Assembly: GCA_964484785.1 (NCBI GenBank)
Contig: CAZAFD010000025.1
Coordinates: 1-8,811 of the forward strand
Source: CAZAFD01 sp964484785
GTDB taxonomy: Bacteria; Pseudomonadota; Alphaproteobacteria; Rickettsiales; UBA1997
Direction of reading: 5' to 3'
Length of the DNA: 8,811 bases
In this document: positions 6,506 to 8,811 of the stretch, piece by piece
How the letters are laid out: each line of letters begins with the position of its first letter
Position numbering within the stretch: position 1 is the stretch's first letter
Program-made: the position numbers and the translations under genes
The notes under the pieces: model-generated
Databases searched by the model: none
What the model was told of the DNA's origin: nothing
Seen by the model: only the letters and a program-made list of their open reading frames with translations

Positions 6506-8332
6506 TTAATCAGTAAGTTTTAATACAGATAGAAAGACACTTTGCGGCACTTCAACATTACCTATTACTCTCATTTTCTTCTTACCTTTTTTCTGTTTTT
6601 CTAGAAGTTTTCTTTTTCTAGTAACATCTCCTCCATAACATTTCGCTAAAACATCTTTTCTGTAGGGACTAATTGTTTCACGTGCAATAATTCTATTACC
6701 TAAAGCAGCCTGTATAGCTACTCTGAACATTTGTCTAGGAATAAGATTCTTTAATTTTTCACAAAGAACCCTTCCTCTACTTTCAGCTCTTGATCTGTGT
6801 AGAATGAGTGATAAAGCGTCCACCGCTTCTCCATTAATAAGAATTTTTAATTTGACCAAGTCCTCTCTACGGTATTCACTGATCTCCCAATCAAAGCTAG
6901 CATAACCACTAGAATATGATTTTAATTTATCGTAAAAATCATAAATAATCTCGTTTAAGGGTAACTTGTATATAACCATGGCTCTAGTACCAACATAAGT
7001 TAATTCCTCTTGAATACCTCTCCGATCTGTACATAATTTTAGTATATCACCCAAATAATTATCCGGAGTCATAATAGTTGCCCTTACCCATGGCTCTTCC
7101 ATATATGAAATATATTGTGTATCAGGTAAATCAGCTGGATTGTGTACTTCTAGGTAATTCTTACCTTCATCAAATTTAAAACCTTTGTCAGTATTCGTAT
7201 ATACTTTATATATTACAGATGGTGCAGTGGTTATTAAATCTAAATTAAATTCTCTTTCTAGTCTTTCTTGAATAATTTCCAAATGCAACAAACCTAAAAA
7301 ACCACATCTGAAACCAAAACCTAATGCCGAAGAAGTTTCCGGTTCAAATTCAAAACTTGCATCATTTAGATGCAACTTAGCTAAAGATTCTTTAAAAACA
7401 TCATAATCACTGGCATCAACTGGATAAAATCCACAAAATACCACAGGTAGATTAGCCTTAAAACCTTCTAACGGTAGTGTAGTTTCATCATTATATGAAA
7501 CTATTGTATCACCAACTCTACAGTCTGAAACATTCTTGATTTGGCCGGTTATAAAACCCACTTCCCCTGCTTCTAATTGTTTTACATACTGTTTTTTAGG
7601 TGTAAAAATACCAATACTATCAACTTGGTATATGGATCCATTTGATAACATCTTAATTTTGTCACCCTTTTTAAGGCTACCATCAATCATTTTAATTAAA
7701 ACAATGACTCCCAAATAAGGATCATACCAGCTATCAATTAACATAGCCTTTGTGGCCGCTTCTACATTCCCGCAAGGAGGTTTTAAATATAAAACTATTG
7801 CTTCTAAAATATCCTTAACACCTTGTCCAGTCTTGGCAGAAACTTCTATAGCTTGACTAGCATCAAGCCCTATGATTTCTTCAATTTGATCTTTAGTTTT
7901 TTGGATATCAGATGATGGTAAATCTATTTTATTTAAAACCGGAATAATCTCATGATTATTCTCAATAGCATGATAAGCATTGGCAAGAGTTTGCGCTTCC
8001 ACACCCTGTGTTGTATCAACTAACAATAACGAACCCTCACAGGCAGCCAAACATCTATTAACCTCATAAGCAAAGTCTACATGTCCTGGTGTATCCATAA
8101 GGTTTAAAATATATTCTTGTCCATTGTCAGCAATATATCTCAATCTAACACTTTGAGCCTTAATGGTAATACCTTTCTCCTTTTCCAGCTCCATAGAATC
8201 TAAAATTCTATCTTCTTTTTCTCTTTCGGTTACACCACCGCAATATTCTATAATTCTATCAGCCAGCGTAGATTTACCGTGATCTATATGAGCTATTATT
8301 GCAAAATTTCTTATTTGACTTATATTAGTCAT
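6506..8332 (-). CDS. lepA: elongation factor 4 (LepA translational GTPase)
   Basis: LepA (EF4) is a ribosome-associated GTPase, proposed to aid initiation or back-translocation; it is dispensable in many bacteria but widely conserved. The 608 residues compare with 599 in E. coli. GTPase motifs are complete: P-loop AHIDHGKST (14-22), DTPGH (80-84), NKID (134-137) and SAK (165-167). EF-G-like domains II, III and V follow, with FGFRCGFLGLLHLEIIQERL in the middle. The LepA-specific C-terminal domain contains YGGDVTRKRKLLEKQKKGKKK. This domain and the lack of EF-G domain IV separate it from EF-G, TypA and RF3. Wording of several motifs (ITIKAQSVRL, CLAACEGSLLLVD) resembles alphaproteobacterial proteins. 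It is divergent from the pilin-like gene; the usual alphaproteobacterial or enterobacterial lepA partners (for example lepB) are not adjacent. No strong Shine-Dalgarno precedes the ATG. Confidence 0.98.
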   Translation of the reverse strand: MTNISQIRNFAIIAHIDHGKSTLADRIIEYCGGVTEREKEDRILDSMELEKEKGITIKAQSVRLRYIADNGQEYILNLMDTPGHVDFAYEVNRCLAACEGSLLLVDTTQGVEAQTLANAYHAIENNHEIIPVLNKIDLPSSDIQKTKDQIEEIIGLDASQAIEVSAKTGQGVKDILEAIVLYLKPPCGNVEAATKAMLIDSWYDPYLGVIVLIKMIDGSLKKGDKIKMLSNGSIYQVDSIGIFTPKKQYVKQLEAGEVGFITGQIKNVSDCRVGDTIVSYNDETTLPLEGFKANLPVVFCGFYPVDASDYDVFKESLAKLHLNDASFEFEPETSSALGFGFRCGFLGLLHLEIIQERLEREFNLDLITTAPSVIYKVYTNTDKGFKFDEGKNYLEVHNPADLPDTQYISYMEEPWVRATIMTPDNYLGDILKLCTDRRGIQEELTYVGTRAMVIYKLPLNEIIYDFYDKLKSYSSGYASFDWEISEYRREDLVKLKILINGEAVDALSLILHRSRAESRGRVLCEKLKNLIPRQMFRVAIQAALGNRIIARETISPYRKDVLAKCYGGDVTRKRKLLEKQKKGKKKMRVIGNVEVPQSVFLSVLKLTD

Positions 8333-8370
8333 AGTATAAACATCATATTTTTCTATCCATCCAACAAAAC

Positions 8371-8397
8371 AGTATAGAATATACTTCTAGTATGCAA
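8371..8397 (-). promoter_or_regulatory. candidate lepA promoter overlapping an inverted repeat
   Basis: On the minus strand TTGCAT (8392-8397) and TATACT (8371-8376) are 15 bp apart, shorter than optimal. The -10 lies within AGTATA-GAA-TATACT (8371-8385), a perfect 6-bp inverted repeat with a 3-bp centre, which could be an operator. The promoter would start transcripts about 30-35 nt before the lepA ATG. Confidence 0.35.
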
Positions 8398-8400
8398 GAA

Positions 8401-8420
8401 AAATAGTAAATAAACTATTT
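8401..8420. repeat. 7-bp inverted repeat in the lepA/pilin-like intergenic region
   Basis: AAATAGT (8401-8407) and ACTATTT (8414-8420) are exact inverted copies with a 6-bp spacer. They lie just upstream of the candidate lepA -35. The repeat is short and A/T-only except for one base pair, so it could be chance or a weak regulator site. Confidence 0.3.
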
Positions 8421-8492
8421 CAGTATTAAAGACATATAAAAAACAACAAACATAATAAAAACGGTCCAATATGGATTCTAGGTGTCTTATTC

Positions 8493-8520
8493 TTGACATC
8501 CCTACCAAACACTATAAAAT
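8493..8520 (+). promoter_or_regulatory. strong sigma70-type promoter of the pilin-like gene
   Basis: A perfect TTGACA (8493-8498) is followed after 16 bp by TAAAAT (8515-8520, five of six). Transcription would begin near 8527, leaving a leader of about 30 nt. That leader has no recognisable Shine-Dalgarno. Confidence 0.65.
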
Positions 8521-8556
8521 TTTTAAAAAACAAACAACCCATACAACATAATATAT

Positions 8557-8811
8557 ATGTCTCAATACAATAATAATAAACATTGTTTATTATTTAACTC
8601 TCTTAACAACAATAATAATATATCCTTTCTTAATCAATTTAAATCAGCCTTCTCTTTAGTTGAGTTATCTATAGTTCTTATCATAATAGGTCTTCTTATT
8701 AGTGCAGTAATAGGAGGAAGAGCTTTAATTGATGAAGCTAAGATTATAACTATAAGAAATGAGTTTGAAGAATATAAAAATGCTTTGTACCGATATTCCC
8801 AAGATGGTCAT
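8557..8811 (+). CDS. type IV pilin/pseudopilin-like protein, 5' part
   Basis: The first 85 codons are present and the frame is open at the window edge. Residues 32-36 (FSLVE) followed by a hydrophobic stretch to about residue 52 form a class III prepilin signal: Phe at mature position 1, Glu at position 5, then a membrane helix. The next charged helix (ALIDEAKIITIRNEFEEYKNAL, 56-77) matches the lower part of a pilin alpha-1 helix. Cleavage by a prepilin peptidase would fall after Ala31 instead of the usual Gly. The leader is long (31 residues) and Asn-rich (NNN at 5-7, five Asn at 17-21). The family includes pili, type II secretion pseudopilins and competence pilins. Which one applies cannot be told without the C-terminal part and its neighbours. 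No other Met occurs, and a strong promoter fits the ATG at 8557. Confidence 0.85.
   Translation, partial: MSQYNNNKHCLLFNSLNNNNNISFLNQFKSAFSLVELSIVLIIIGLLISAVIGGRALIDEAKIITIRNEFEEYKNALYRYSQDGH

Noticed and set aside
7536..7718. Open frame of 60 codons on the plus strand
   Set aside because: It is antisense to lepA domain II.
8486..8505. Hairpin GGTGTC/GACATC near the pilin-like promoter
   Set aside because: Pairing is imperfect and short, and it overlaps the strong TTGACA; better explained by the promoter.

Overview
The window is AT-rich DNA, roughly 70% A+T by eye. It holds five complete protein genes, a truncated gene at each edge, and short, well-structured intergenic regions. No rRNA, tRNA, CRISPR array or insertion sequence was seen. 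The LepA protein reads like alphaproteobacterial/Rickettsiales-type LepA. The partial pilin-like protein at the right edge has a signal sequence of a kind common in Alphaproteobacteria. A low-GC, probably host-associated alphaproteobacterium is therefore the best guess, but it is an inference. Pyruvate formate-lyase, an oxygen-sensitive fermentative enzyme, points to life at low oxygen. Its sequence looks more like Firmicutes-type PflB, which would fit horizontal acquisition.

Layout. Positions 1-52 hold a possible 16-codon tail of a plus-strand gene. An 18-bp tandem repeat follows (about 51-130), then a strong hairpin terminator (154-193) that faces the end of pflB. pflB (minus, 210-2429) has a near-consensus promoter. 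The divergent region 2430-2617 also carries a 14-bp perfect palindrome and a TATAAT box facing right. The rightward group starts with an unrecognised basic membrane protein (2618-3793, start uncertain), joined by a TAATG overlap to a dusB-type tRNA-dihydrouridine synthase gene (3793-4758). After a 117-bp gap with its own promoter comes an unrecognised coiled-coil/membrane protein (4876-6408). A bidirectional hairpin terminator (6416-6441) separates it from lepA (minus, 6506-8332). A divergent 224-bp region with candidate promoters both ways leads to the start of a type IV pilin/pseudopilin-like gene (8557 to the edge).

Function. Recognised genes are housekeeping (LepA on the ribosome, Dus on tRNA) or fermentative (PflB). 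The two unrecognised proteins each have a hydrophobic segment inside a long charged, probably cytoplasmic chain. They flank dusB and are the least explained part of the window. No coherent new multi-gene system can be demonstrated from this sequence alone. The better leads are these two proteins, the palindrome and promoter arrangement around them, the tandem repeat beside the terminator, and the Ala(-1) pilin-like protein.
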